Source: Pseudonocardia benzenivorans CB1190
GTDB taxonomy: Bacteria > Actinomycetota > Actinomycetes > Mycobacteriales > Pseudonocardiaceae
Reading direction: 5' to 3'
Assembly: GCF_000196675.2 (NCBI RefSeq)
Contig: NC_015312.1
Coordinates: forward strand, 6,278,501 to 6,342,500
DNA length: 64,000 nt
The position numbers and the translations under genes are program-made. The stretch's first letter is position 1. Every line of letters starts with the position of its first letter. Of this stretch, positions 50,804-60,399 are shown in pieces. The notes below the pieces were generated by a model that saw only the letters and a program-made list of their open reading frames with translations, had not been told where the DNA came from and made no database searches.

Positions 50804-51364
50804 TCACCCGGCGGAGGCGACCTCCGGGCCGTCGGAGGCCGAGCGCCCGCGGGCGTCCTGCGCCGCGACCCGACGCGCGAACCGGTCCCGCAGGTCGAGG
50901 TGCTCCGGCACGTCGTCCGGGTAGCCGGGGCCGACCCGGAACTCGACCTCGTCGAGGTCGACCGGCCGGCCGCAGGACCGGCAGACCACCTGCGGGTCGA
51001 TGTCGTGTCCGCAGGGGACGTGGTGGACCGAGACCGGCGCCCCGTCCTCGCCGAGCCAGCGGTCCCCCCAGCCGAGCATGGCGGTCAGCACCGGGAAGAA
51101 GTCGCGCCCCATGTCGGTGAGGACGTACTCGGCACGGGGCGGGTAGTCCTGGTAGAGGCGCCGCTCCAGCAGGCCGATCTCCACGAGCCTACGCAGCCGG
51201 GCGGAGAGGGTGTTGCGGGGGATGTTCAGCGAGCGCTGGAACTCCTCGAACCGCGTGAGCCCATGGCTCGCGTCACGGACGAGCAGGATCGTCCACGGGT
51301 CGCCGAGCACGTCGGCCACGCGGGCGACCGAACACGGCCAGTCGTCGAACGTCGGACGCTTCAC
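50804..51364 (-). CDS. HxlR family transcriptional regulator with a zinc-ribbon-like tail
   Basis: 186 residues. The HxlR domain is complete: CSVARVADVLGDPWTILLVRDA with the conserved Cys near the N-terminus, FEEFQRSLNIPRNTLSARLRRL and YPPRAEYVLTDMGRDFFPVL. After it, CGHDIDPQVVCRSCG gives three Cys and one His that can bind zinc, an extension seen in some actinobacterial HxlR proteins. GTG start at 51364. A GTCTAGAC palindrome lies 9 bp upstream, and a related array lies in front of the convergent tautomerase, its possible target. Confidence 0.86.
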   Translation of the reverse strand: MKRPTFDDWPCSVARVADVLGDPWTILLVRDASHGLTRFEEFQRSLNIPRNTLSARLRRLVEIGLLERRLYQDYPPRAEYVLTDMGRDFFPVLTAMLGWGDRWLGEDGAPVSVHHVPCGHDIDPQVVCRSCGRPVDLDEVEFRVGPGYPDDVPEHLDLRDRFARRVAAQDARGRSASDGPEVASAG

Positions 51365-51388
51365 GAGACCCAGTCTAGACACGCAACG

Positions 51389-51721
51389 GACAACCGGCTC
51401 GGTCCGCTGCTGGAGCAGTACGACGTGCTGATCTGCCCGACCGTCGCGACCACCGCTCTCAAGGCCGACCACGCGAACGACGACCCGGACTTCCGGATCA
51501 ACGGCAAGCCCGTCCACCCCTACGTGCAGTGGACACCGACCTACCCGTTCAACCTGGTCAGCCGGTGCCCGGTCGCGTCGGTCCCGTCGGGCTTCAGCTC
51601 TGCCGGTGTGCCGACCGGTCTGCAGATCGTCGGCAGGACCTACGACGAGCTGAGCGTCATGACCGCCGCGGCCGCCGTCGAGGCCGCCCGGCCGTGGCGC
51701 GACCTGGTGCCGACGCTCTGA
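51389..51721 (+). pseudogene. 3' fragment of an amidase gene
   Basis: About 110 residues without a plausible start: RLGPLLEQYDVLICPTVATT, then VSRCPVASVPSGFSSAGVPTG and LQIVGRTYDELSVMTAAAAVE. This is the C-terminal quarter of an amidase-signature enzyme; the Lys and both Ser of the triad are absent. It differs clearly from the C-terminus of the nitrile-pathway amidase at 27968, so it is not a recent copy of it. It abuts the HxlR promoter, which suggests an old deletion. Confidence 0.8.
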
Positions 51722-51776
51722 CGAGCAGCGCCCCGGCGCCCGTCCGCCACCGACAGCTCCCGGTGGCGGGCGGGCG

Positions 51777-52679
51777 CTACTCGCGCACGATCGCCGCCGA
51801 CTGGAGACGGATCGCGTCCTGCCCCGGCGGCGCGCCGAACATCCGCCGGTACTCCCGGCTGAACTGCGACGGGCTGTCGTACCCCACCGCGTAGCCGATC
51901 GCGCTCACGTCGTGCGGTGCCGCGAGCAGTTCCATCCGGGCCTTCTGCAGCCGGATCTGCTTCTGGTACTGGAGCGGGCTCATCGACGTCACCGCCCGGA
52001 AGTGCCGGTTGAGTGACGAGACGCTGGTGCCGACGTCGGCGGCGAGGTCGTCGATGCGGATCACGCGGTCATAGCGGGCACGGACCCAGGCGACCGCGCG
52101 TGCGACGAGCGCCAGCCGGCTGTCGGCCGTCCCCGCCTGCCGCACCAGGGCGGCGTGCGGGCCGTTCAGCAGCCGCCAATGGACCTCGCGCCGCACACCC
52201 GCGCCCAGGACCTTCAGCTCACGCGGGTCGTCGAACAGCCGCAGCAGGCGGACGAGGGAGTCGAGCAGGTCGTCGTCCGCATCGCTGATCGCCATCCCCG
52301 GCGCGTCCTGCGCGCCGGCGGGGACCGGACCGCCCTCGACGAGCAGCTGCGCGATGGTCGCGGGCCGCAGCCGCAGGCCGAGCGTGAGGAAGGGGCGGTC
52401 GGGGGTGGCGTCGATGATCTGCGAGGTCAACGGCAGATCGACCGTGAAGACCACGGCCTGGCCGGGACGGTGCTCGAACACCCGCTCGCCCAGGGTCGAC
52501 CGTTTGGCACCCTGCACGACCAGCACGAGCATCGGCTCGGTCACCGAGGTCATCGGCTCGGTGACGGTGGCCGCGGCGAACACGAGCACGTCGCCGAACC
52601 AGACCGGGCGCAGGTCGTCGCCGGCCAGCCCCCGGATCCGGCGGGCGAGTTCGTCCAGGGCGTCCACCCGTCGAGTCAA
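51777..52679 (-). CDS. AraC family transcriptional regulator (AraC_N type)
   Basis: 300 residues. The N-terminal AraC_N cupin-like domain (PMLVLVVQGAKRSTLGERVF) is of the YqhC/GliR type. The C-terminal two HTH units are IDDLAADVGTSVSSLNRHFRAVTSMSPLQYQ and IGYAVGYDSPSQFSREYRRMFG. YqhC-type regulators switch on aldehyde or aldo-keto reductases, and an aldo/keto reductase is divergent here. A TTG start at 52679 gives the full domain; GTG at 52667 is also possible. Neither has a clear ribosome site. Confidence 0.87.
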   Translation of the reverse strand: MTRRVDALDELARRIRGLAGDDLRPVWFGDVLVFAAATVTEPMTSVTEPMLVLVVQGAKRSTLGERVFEHRPGQAVVFTVDLPLTSQIIDATPDRPFLTLGLRLRPATIAQLLVEGGPVPAGAQDAPGMAISDADDDLLDSLVRLLRLFDDPRELKVLGAGVRREVHWRLLNGPHAALVRQAGTADSRLALVARAVAWVRARYDRVIRIDDLAADVGTSVSSLNRHFRAVTSMSPLQYQKQIRLQKARMELLAAPHDVSAIGYAVGYDSPSQFSREYRRMFGAPPGQDAIRLQSAAIVRE

Positions 52680-52850
52680 GCACGCGAGCGAGGCGCTGGT
52701 CCATCATCACGATCAGGGCGAGGTTGAGCGGATCGTGCAGCCGATCGCGCGGATCGATCTAGGTGGGCGCGACTCGCGGGGTGTGCACTGAGGGAAGGGT
52801 GTCCGACAGTCGCTCCCCGACGTCGCCCTGCATCCTCGTGGAGGTACGCA

Positions 52851-53918
52851 ATGTCATTGGACTCGTATGTCACGCTGGGCCGATCGGGTCTCAGGGTCAG
52901 CCCGTTCACGCTCGGCACGATGACGTTCGGCGAGGACTGGGGCTGGGGGACCAGCCCGGAGGAGTCGACGAAGATCCTCCGTGCCTACCTCGACCGCGGC
53001 GGCAACTCGATCGACACCGCCAACATCTACACCAACGGCCACTCCGAGCAGATCCTCGGCCAGTTCCTCGCCGGGCAACCGGCCCTGCGCGACCGGCTCG
53101 TGCTCGCCACCAAGTTCTTCGGCAACCTGTACCTGAACGACCCGAACGGCGGCGGACCCGGCCGTAAGGCGATCGTGCAACAGCTGGAGAACTCGCTGCG
53201 ACGGCTGCGGACCGACTACGTCGATCTCTACTGGCTGCACAACTTCGACCCGACCACACCCATCGAGGAGACCCTCCGCGCGCTCGACGACCTCGTCGCG
53301 GCGGGCAAGATCCGCTACATCGGGTTCTCGGACGTCCCTGCGTGGGCGACCGCGGCGGCGGCGACGATCGCGCGCCTGCGTGGCTGGTCCCCGCTCATCG
53401 CGGTACAGCTGGAGTACTCCCTGCTCGAACGCACCTCGGAGGGCGAGCTGATCCCGATGGCGCAGGCGCTGGGCATGGGGGTGATGCCGTGGTCGCCACT
53501 GCGCGGCGGGCTCCTCTCCGGGAAGTACTCCGGCTCCGGCGACGTCGACTCCGGCCGGTCGCTGCGGCCGTCCGCGGACGACCTCGTCGTCATCGACGCG
53601 CTCGGCTCGGTCGCCCGGGACGCCGGCGTCACGTCCGCCCAGGCGGCGCTCGCCTGGGCGCTCGGCCGGCCCGGGGTCGACTCCGTCGTGATCGGGGCAC
53701 GTCGCCTCGACCAACTCGAGGCGAACCTGGGGGCGCTGGACGCGACGTTGAGCGACGACCACCGCGCGCGGCTGGACGAGGTGTCGGCGCCGAGGCTGAA
53801 CTTCCCGGCCGAGAACAACCGGCTGCTGGCACCGCGGCTGCAGTTCGCGGGGGCCACCGTGGACGGTCGGCCGACGACGGCGACCCCCCTGCTCGCGTCC
53901 GCGACCACGCTCTGGTGA
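52851..53918 (+). CDS. Aldo/keto reductase
   Basis: 355 residues. Catalytic tetrad: Asp and Tyr in SIDTANIYTNG, Lys in LATKFFG and His in LYWLHNFD. FTLGTMTFGEDWGWG is typical of the AKR11/12-like (YghZ/IolS-type) branch, NADPH-dependent. It should reduce aldehydes or ketones. GGAGG is placed before the ATG. It is divergent from an AraC_N regulator, a pairing usual for aldehyde-induced reductases. Confidence 0.92.
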   Translation: MSLDSYVTLGRSGLRVSPFTLGTMTFGEDWGWGTSPEESTKILRAYLDRGGNSIDTANIYTNGHSEQILGQFLAGQPALRDRLVLATKFFGNLYLNDPNGGGPGRKAIVQQLENSLRRLRTDYVDLYWLHNFDPTTPIEETLRALDDLVAAGKIRYIGFSDVPAWATAAAATIARLRGWSPLIAVQLEYSLLERTSEGELIPMAQALGMGVMPWSPLRGGLLSGKYSGSGDVDSGRSLRPSADDLVVIDALGSVARDAGVTSAQAALAWALGRPGVDSVVIGARRLDQLEANLGALDATLSDDHRARLDEVSAPRLNFPAENNRLLAPRLQFAGATVDGRPTTATPLLASATTLW

Positions 53919-53967
53919 TCGTGCGTCACGAGCCGGCGACGGCCCCGATCCCGACGATGGAGTCGAC

Positions 53968-55668
53968 ATGACCGTGACCGGCTCCCGCTCCCCCGGCGCC
54001 CGACCGCTCGGAACCCTCCAGAAGCTGGTCGGGGCGGCCGCCGGCCGGCGGTGGCGGCTGCCGCGCAGGCGCAACCGGGTGCGCGTGGAGCGCGCCGTCG
54101 AGGTGCCCATGCGTGACGGCGTGACGCTGCTCGCCGACCACTACATCCCGGACACCGACGCGCCCGCCCCGACGATCCTGGTCCGCTGCCCGTACGGACG
54201 AGGCCTGCCGTACAGCCTCCTCTCCGCCCAGCTCTACGCCGAGCGCGGCTACCACGTCCTGTTCCAGAGCTGCCGGGGCACGTTCGGCTCCGGCGGCGTG
54301 TTCATCCCGGCGGTCGACGAGGCGAGCGACGGGCACGACACCGTCGCGTGGCTGCGCACCCGGGACTGGTTCGACGGACGGCTCGCCACGGCGGGCGGCA
54401 GCTACCTCGGCTTCACGCAGTGGGCGCTCGCCCTCGATCCCCCTCCGGAGCTGAGGGCGATGGTCGTCATGATCGGGGTGCACGACCTCGGTGACGCCGC
54501 GTACCGCGAAGGCCCGTTCAACCTCTTCAACCTGCTCAGCTGGTCGGACCTGCTCTCCCACCAGGAAACCGTCGGCCCCCTCGCCGGCATGGTCCGGATG
54601 GCGTCGGCGCCCCGGCGGCTGCGCGGCGCGCTGGACCGGCTGCCGCTGCGCGGCGCCATGGACACACTCGGCGGCCGCGGGGCACCGTGGTACGACGACT
54701 GGGTCGACCACCCCGACCTACGGGACCGCTACTGGGACGGGTTCCGCGCCACCGGGGCGCTGCAGCGCGTCACGGTGCCGACGCTCCTGATCGGTGGTTG
54801 GCACGACTTCTTCCTCACCCAGACGATGGAGCAGTACGAGGCGTTGCGATCACGTGACGTGCCGGTCGCCCTGACGGTCGGACCGTGGACCCACCTCGAC
54901 GTCGACAACGCGGTGTCGATGCCCCAGGCGCTGTCCTGGCTCGACACCCACGTCGGAGGACGTGCCGCGGACACCCGCGACGCGCCGGTCAGGGTGTTCG
55001 TCGGGGGCGCGGGCGAATGGCAGCAGCACGCCGGCTGGCCACCCGAGCACACGGCGTCGGACACCTGGTACCTGCGGGCGTCGCAACGGCTGGCCCCGAC
55101 GGCGCCCGCCGACGAGCACAGCACGACGCGGTTCCGCCACGACCCGGCGGACCCGACGCCGGCGGTCGGCGGCCGGGTCATGGCCCTCGGCGGTGGGGCC
55201 CGGGACAACCGCCGGCTCGAGGCACGCGACGACGTCGTCACCTTCACGACCGGGACGCTGACCCGGCCCGTCGAGGTGCACGGCCGGCCCGTCGTCGCGC
55301 TGCACCTGGTGTCCGACAACGCGAACGCCGACGTCTTCGTCCGCCTGTGCGCCGTCGACCCGTCCGGTCGCTCGGTCAACGTCACCGACCGGCTCGTCCG
55401 GTGCAGCGAGGCGGACACGACGCCCGGCACCGTTCGCAGGCTGGAGATCTCGCTCGATCCGGTGGCGCACAGGTTCGACGCCGGGTACCGCATCCGGCTT
55501 CACGTCTCCGGCGGCGCCTTCCCGCGGTTCGCCCGCAACCCGGGCACCGGGGAGGCACCGGCGACGGCGACGGCATTGCGGCCGGTGACCCGCACGGTGC
55601 ACCACGACGCGTCCCGGCCCTCGTGCCTCTCGTTGCCGTGCATCTCGCCGCCGCCCGCCCGCTCCTGA
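53968..55668 (+). CDS. CocE/NonD family hydrolase (X-Pro dipeptidyl-peptidase S15-like)
   Basis: 566 residues. Nucleophile Ser in AGGSYLGFTQW (near residue 145), Asp in LIGGWHDFF (near 275) and His in GPWTHLD (near 310) complete the triad. The C-terminal jelly-roll domain typical of CocE starts about residue 345. It hydrolyses esters or amides, e.g. activated acyl groups. It starts 49 bp after the aldo/keto reductase and may be in the same transcript. No signal peptide. Confidence 0.9.
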   Translation: MTVTGSRSPGARPLGTLQKLVGAAAGRRWRLPRRRNRVRVERAVEVPMRDGVTLLADHYIPDTDAPAPTILVRCPYGRGLPYSLLSAQLYAERGYHVLFQSCRGTFGSGGVFIPAVDEASDGHDTVAWLRTRDWFDGRLATAGGSYLGFTQWALALDPPPELRAMVVMIGVHDLGDAAYREGPFNLFNLLSWSDLLSHQETVGPLAGMVRMASAPRRLRGALDRLPLRGAMDTLGGRGAPWYDDWVDHPDLRDRYWDGFRATGALQRVTVPTLLIGGWHDFFLTQTMEQYEALRSRDVPVALTVGPWTHLDVDNAVSMPQALSWLDTHVGGRAADTRDAPVRVFVGGAGEWQQHAGWPPEHTASDTWYLRASQRLAPTAPADEHSTTRFRHDPADPTPAVGGRVMALGGGARDNRRLEARDDVVTFTTGTLTRPVEVHGRPVVALHLVSDNANADVFVRLCAVDPSGRSVNVTDRLVRCSEADTTPGTVRRLEISLDPVAHRFDAGYRIRLHVSGGAFPRFARNPGTGEAPATATALRPVTRTVHHDASRPSCLSLPCISPPPARS

Positions 55669-55681
55669 CGCCGACGGTCGG

Positions 55682-57514
55682 CTACCGCGAGGTCGGCGCC
55701 GGGAGGTGGTTCTCGTCGATCCCCAGGACCCGCATCTTGCGGTAGAGGGTCGAGCGCGCGATACCGAGCCGCTCCGCGGCGGCCAGCTTGTTCCCGTGGG
55801 TCTCGGCAAGGGCCTCGAGAACGACGTCGCGCTCGGCCCGCGACAGCGACGTCCGGCCCGTGCGACGCCCGGCCGAGCGGTACTCGGGGGCCAGGTGTTC
55901 CAGGGCGATGTCCGATCCCGCTGACCGGTTCACCGCGGCGGCCAGCACGGCCTCGAGCTCGCGGACGTTGCCGGGCCAGTCGTGCACGCCGAGGGCCCGC
56001 AGGGTGCCCGGCAGGAGCTTGGGGACCGGGCGGCGGCTGCTGTGCGCGGCGAGGAGCGGCGGCGCCAGGTCGGCGATGTCCTCGACGCGGTAGCGCAGCG
56101 GCGGCACCGTGACCGAGAGCGGGAAGTGGTCGAGGACCCGGCCGGCCGGGGTCGCCTCGCCCCGCGTCCGCGCCGTCGCGACCACGCTCCCGGGGACCGC
56201 GGCGGCGACGATGCTCTCGACGCGCTCGGCGAGCTCGGGGACGAGCCGGTCGAGATGGCGGAGCACAACCGGGCCGCCGCCCGAGCAGAGCGTCCGCAGC
56301 CGGGCGATCCAGCCGGCCGGGTCGTCCTCGGCGAGCACCGCGTCGAGCACGGTGGCCGGTTCCCCGTCCGTCCGGCGCCGGTGCAGGTAGGTCGCCACGT
56401 GCAGCTTCCCGACGCCCGGCTCCCCGCAGACGAGCACCGCCCGGCCGGTCCCGACCGCGGCGTCGACGTCGGAGCGCAGCCGGTTCGCCGCGACGCTGCG
56501 GCCGACCACGCCGTCGTGGTCGGCCCGCCGGCGGGAGCGGTGCGGGGTCCGCCGGGCGATCGGCGACCGCCCGTCCGTGCGGGTGTGCGGACGCATCTCC
56601 ACGAGCACGCCCGCCATCTCGCCCTTCTCGCCGATCCGCACGGCGGTGGCCTGGGCGACGACGTCGTGGGCGAGCTGGACCTCGCCGGTGCACTCGTCGC
56701 TGCTGCCCAGCATCCGGCAGGCCCAGTCCCACAGGGTGGCCTGGTCGGACAGGTCCAGGATCGCGGACGCGGCCGTGTTCGCCATGATGACGTCCTCGTT
56801 CAGCGACACGACCGCCGTCCCGGCGCGGCGGTTCGCCCTGACGAACCGGTCGAGGAGCATCCGCTCGCGCCTGGTGGTCTCCGCGTACATCCGCGACTCG
56901 ATCTCGCGAACGGCCGCGAGCACCAGCGGCTTCATCGCCCCGTGGGCCTCCTCGACGCGGCACGTCACGTCGAGGACCCCCTCGACCCGGCCCGTCATCG
57001 GGTGGCGCACCGGGGAGCCGATGCAGGCGAAGTCCTGCAGGTTCTCGCGGAAGTGCTCGGCCCCGGCCACCGTGAAGGGCTTGGCCGCCTCGAGCGCGCT
57101 CCCGATGCCGTTGGTGCCGGTGAACTCCTCGGCGAAGACGAACCCGGGCGCGATCCGTGCCCTGTCGAGCACCCTGACCAGCGAGCGGCCACCAGCACGC
57201 CGGTCAATGATCTGGGCGTCGGTGTCGGCGAGGACGATCGAGACGGGGCTGTCCTCGAGCTGCTCGGCCAGGCGGTCGATGACCGGACCGGCGGCCCGCA
57301 GCAGACGCACCGGCCGTTCGAACTCCGGCCGGTAGGGCGCCTCCTCGCCGGTCGGTACGACGCCCACGAGCTGGCACCGTCTCCACGAGGAGAGGATCTC
57401 GGTGCGGAAGTCGGGGTCGAGCTCGTCGTCGTGCACGCCGGTGTCGAGCAGCCGCTCCCGTCGCGCGCGGGTCCTGTACCTCTCGTCGCTCGTACGCACA
57501 GGCTGCCCCTTCAC
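55682..57514 (-). CDS. AcoR/MimR-like GAF-AAA-Fis regulator without GAFTGA motif
   Basis: 610 residues. N-terminal AcoR-type region (WRRCQLVGVVPTGE), GAF domain (GFVFAEEFTGTNGIGSALEAAKPFTV), a PAS-like part, then an AAA domain with Walker A GEPGVGK near residue 370 but a degenerate Walker B (VVLRHLDRL). The GAFTGA loop needed to contact sigma-54 is missing. Fis-type HTH at the end (HGNKLAAAERLGIARSTLYRKM). As for MimR of mycobacteria, activation would go through another sigma factor. GTG 57514. Probable activator of the BVMO-lactonase genes; a shared 16-bp site supports this. Confidence 0.9.
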   Translation of the reverse strand: MKGQPVRTSDERYRTRARRERLLDTGVHDDELDPDFRTEILSSWRRCQLVGVVPTGEEAPYRPEFERPVRLLRAAGPVIDRLAEQLEDSPVSIVLADTDAQIIDRRAGGRSLVRVLDRARIAPGFVFAEEFTGTNGIGSALEAAKPFTVAGAEHFRENLQDFACIGSPVRHPMTGRVEGVLDVTCRVEEAHGAMKPLVLAAVREIESRMYAETTRRERMLLDRFVRANRRAGTAVVSLNEDVIMANTAASAILDLSDQATLWDWACRMLGSSDECTGEVQLAHDVVAQATAVRIGEKGEMAGVLVEMRPHTRTDGRSPIARRTPHRSRRRADHDGVVGRSVAANRLRSDVDAAVGTGRAVLVCGEPGVGKLHVATYLHRRRTDGEPATVLDAVLAEDDPAGWIARLRTLCSGGGPVVLRHLDRLVPELAERVESIVAAAVPGSVVATARTRGEATPAGRVLDHFPLSVTVPPLRYRVEDIADLAPPLLAAHSSRRPVPKLLPGTLRALGVHDWPGNVRELEAVLAAAVNRSAGSDIALEHLAPEYRSAGRRTGRTSLSRAERDVVLEALAETHGNKLAAAERLGIARSTLYRKMRVLGIDENHLPAPTSR

Positions 57515-57578
57515 CGTTGACGAAGGCCGGTGCTGTTGGTCGGTGATCCATCGAACCAGAGCGTTGTGTCACCGTACC

Positions 57579-57594
57579 GTCCGAAAGTGCGACA
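57579..57594 (+). promoter_or_regulatory. Shared site upstream of the AcoR-like gene
   Basis: GTCCGAAAGTGCGACA, 65 bp upstream of the AcoR-like GTG. It matches 60415-60430 in 13 of 16 bases, all differences being transitions. Confidence 0.45.
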
Positions 57595-57700
57595 GTCCCC
57601 GCACAGCCGGGACGCTCGGGCGGATCATCCGGTACGCCCGGTTCACACACGGGCGCGACGGACGTCCTCGCTCGTCCGGCGCGCCCGCGTGTCGATCCGG

Positions 57701-59341
57701 TCAGTCGAGCTCGTACTGCGGGTAACCCCCTGCCCTGACCTCGTCCCACTTGCCGAAGTACGAGACCAGGCCACCCGAGTAGTTGAGCATCTGCGCCGGC
57801 TTGCCGGGGACGTTCGCCCCCCAGTACCAGGACCGTGCCCTGGTGAACAGCGATCCCTCGAAGAGCTCGTCGACGTGCGCCGTCCACTCCTTCTCGGCGT
57901 CACCGGTCGACTCGAACCGGGTGTGCCCGTGCTCGCGCAGGTGCTCGAGGAACTCGACCACGATGTCGCCCTGGTACTCCGCCGAGGTCGGGCCGTTGCA
58001 GAACCCCGACGGGCTCTGCGGTCCGTAGAGGAAGATCATGTTCGGGAACCCCGCCGTCGACAGTCCCATGAACGTGTCGACGCGATCGGCCCACTTGTCC
58101 TGCAACCGCTCGCCACCGACGCCCTGGATGTCGATCGCCATGATCCCGCCCCGGTTGTTGTCGAACCCGGTGGCCAGGGCGATCACGTCGCACTCGATCA
58201 GCCCGTTCCGCGTCACGACGCCCTTCGGCGTGATCTCCAGTACCGGCTCGTCGTTCTGGTCGACGAGCCGCACGCCGTCCCGGTTGAACAGGTCGAAGTA
58301 GTCCTGTTCGAGCGCGGGCCGCTTCACGCCGAACGGGTGCGGCGGCGTCTCGGGGGCCAGCAGCTCCGCGGTGACCGGGTCGTGCACGCGCTCGTGGACC
58401 TTCTCCCGCCAGAAGTCGTAGAACGTGCGGTTCACCGCCTCGTCGGCGAGCAGGTCGCTGTACATGCCCAACCAGATCGGGAAGCCGCCCTCGGCCCAGA
58501 ACCGCTCGTAGGTGGCCCGCAGCTGCTCAGGACCCGCCGTCGCGCCCTGCTCGTCCATGAACGTGAAGTCGAAGCCCGCGAAGGCCGTGTAGCGCGTCGC
58601 GAAGCGCTCGGGCAGCCCCTTGCGGACCTCGTCGTTCGCGGCGTGGTCGAGGCTGCGCTGGCCCATCGGCAGCGCCAGGTTCGGCGTCCGCTGGAACAGC
58701 GTGACCTCGGCGGCCACCTTGGCCGCCTCCTGGAACACCTGCACCCCGCTGGCGCCGGTCCCGATGATGACGACCCGCTTGCCCGTCATGTCGATTCCGC
58801 CCTGCGGCCAGCGCGCCGTGTGGTGGCACTCGCCCTCGAAGGTGTCCGTCCCGGGGATGTCGGGGTAGAGCGGCTTCGACCCGAAACCCGTCGCGACGAG
58901 GACGACGCGAGCCCTCTGCTGCTTGCCGTCGGCGGAGACGACCGTCCATTCGCGGCGGTCCTCGTCCCAGCGCGCCTGCGCCGCGAACGTGTCGAACTCG
59001 ATGTCCTTCGACAGCTCGAGCTTGCGGTCGACGTGCTCGAAGTACTCCCGGACCTCCGCGTGGTCCGGGAAGCGCTCCCGGAAGTCGAAGTCCTTCCACA
59101 GGTCCTTGTGCGCGAACTGGTAGATGTGCCCGACGGTGTCGGTCCGCGCGCCGGGGTAGCAGTTCCACCACCAGACACCGCCGAGACCACCGGCCGAGTC
59201 CCACACCTTCACGTCGAATCCCAGGTCACGGAGCCGGTCGAGCTGGTAGAGGCCCGAGAACCCGCCGCCGATGATGAGCACGTCGAGGACCCCGGCCGCC
59301 GTGTCGTGGTCGGTGGGGCCCGCGGGCTGCGTCGTCGTCAT
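57701..59341 (-). CDS. Baeyer-Villiger monooxygenase (flavin, class B)
   Basis: 546 residues. FAD-binding GGGFSGLYQLDRL near residue 30, BVMO fingerprint FEGECHHTARWP near 165 (F-x-G-x3-H-x3-W-P), NADPH-binding GTGASGVQVFQEAA near 190, and LATGFDNNRGG later. It inserts an oxygen next to a carbonyl, giving an ester or lactone; the closest branch is cyclohexanone/steroid-type monooxygenase. GAGGAG precedes the ATG at 59341, so the in-frame start 18 bases earlier is not needed. An MBL-fold lactonase gene lies 149 bp upstream on the same strand. Confidence 0.93.
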   Translation of the reverse strand: MTTTQPAGPTDHDTAAGVLDVLIIGGGFSGLYQLDRLRDLGFDVKVWDSAGGLGGVWWWNCYPGARTDTVGHIYQFAHKDLWKDFDFRERFPDHAEVREYFEHVDRKLELSKDIEFDTFAAQARWDEDRREWTVVSADGKQQRARVVLVATGFGSKPLYPDIPGTDTFEGECHHTARWPQGGIDMTGKRVVIIGTGASGVQVFQEAAKVAAEVTLFQRTPNLALPMGQRSLDHAANDEVRKGLPERFATRYTAFAGFDFTFMDEQGATAGPEQLRATYERFWAEGGFPIWLGMYSDLLADEAVNRTFYDFWREKVHERVHDPVTAELLAPETPPHPFGVKRPALEQDYFDLFNRDGVRLVDQNDEPVLEITPKGVVTRNGLIECDVIALATGFDNNRGGIMAIDIQGVGGERLQDKWADRVDTFMGLSTAGFPNMIFLYGPQSPSGFCNGPTSAEYQGDIVVEFLEHLREHGHTRFESTGDAEKEWTAHVDELFEGSLFTRARSWYWGANVPGKPAQMLNYSGGLVSYFGKWDEVRAGGYPQYELD

Positions 59342-59490
59342 GTGTCGCTCCTCGTTCACGAGTCAGGGCCGCCGCCGTCGCCGGCACCTGATGAGAAAGG
59401 GATGGTCGTCGTTGTCGGCGGAATCGTCCGGGAAAGAGTCGGCGAACGAACTCGCCGGGCGCACGCCGAGCTCCACCGAATGTGGCGCGC

Positions 59491-60300
59491 TCAGGAGTAG
59501 ACGTAACCGCGCGCAAGCTTGATGGGCTGCAGTTCTCTGGTTCCGTCGACGTGCGCGATCGCGGTCTCGTCGTGGCCGGGAAAGACCAGCGCGTCGTTCT
59601 CCTGCGCGATCTTCTCGATCTTCTCCAGGGACGTCCGCCACAGGTCGACGTCCCAGTAGATCAGCGGCTCAGCGACCGACTCGACGTAGTTGTCGTTGTG
59701 GTAGAGCGCGTCGGAGGTGAGCAGCACCGTGCCGGTGGTGTCGAGCTCTAGCTGCATGGCCATCTGGCCGGGCGTGTGGCCCGGCAGGTGGTGCAGCCGC
59801 ACCCCACCGGCCAGCTCCGTGCCGTCGTCGGTGACGAGGGTGGGCTTCTTGTCCCCCAGGAACGCCCAGTCGACCTGGTTGAAGAAGTTCTCACTCTCCC
59901 GCAGGCCCATGACGTGCGCGTACTCGCGCTCGTGGACGACGATCTCGGCGCCCGCGTCCTCGAACAGCCGCAGCCCGCCGGCGTGGTCGGTGTGCAGGTG
60001 CCCGAACACCACGTACCGGAAGTCCTCGGGGCCGAGGCCCAGCGCCGCGAGCCGCCGCTCGATGTTCGCGTCGGTGCCGAGCTGGTCGAGGTTGACGGCC
60101 TCCAGCCACTCCGGCAGCCATTCCGCCGGGGCGTCGGGAGCCACTCCCGTCTCCCAGAGAATCCGCCCCTCGGGCGACTCGATGATGTACGCGATCACCG
60201 GGCAGTCGTAGGCGACACCCGTGTTGTGCGGCCGGTTCGACAACAGCGAGAGGTCCAGCTTCATGTGGCCGAGATGGACACCGCGGACGGTGACGCTCAT
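59491..60300 (-). CDS. Metallo-beta-lactamase-fold lactonase (AHL lactonase-like)
   Basis: 269 residues. Two-metal site: HLHTDHAGG (HxHxDH, near residue 105), His in HLPGHTPGQ (near 175), Asp in LLTSDALYHND and His in FPGHDETAI (near 240). The order and length fit AiiA/AttM-type lactonases. Next to a BVMO it would open the lactone or cleave the ester made by that enzyme. Start ATG 60300; divergent from a short Fis-type regulator across 99 bp. Confidence 0.88.
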   Translation of the reverse strand: MSVTVRGVHLGHMKLDLSLLSNRPHNTGVAYDCPVIAYIIESPEGRILWETGVAPDAPAEWLPEWLEAVNLDQLGTDANIERRLAALGLGPEDFRYVVFGHLHTDHAGGLRLFEDAGAEIVVHEREYAHVMGLRESENFFNQVDWAFLGDKKPTLVTDDGTELAGGVRLHHLPGHTPGQMAMQLELDTTGTVLLTSDALYHNDNYVESVAEPLIYWDVDLWRTSLEKIEKIAQENDALVFPGHDETAIAHVDGTRELQPIKLARGYVYS

Positions 60301-60399
60301 CGTCCGGCACCCACGACGCCGCGTGATTTCGTGTTCATTCCGCTCCTGCTCCTCCACATCCGACGAATCAGGAATGTGACGCAGGATTGTGGGCGGTAG

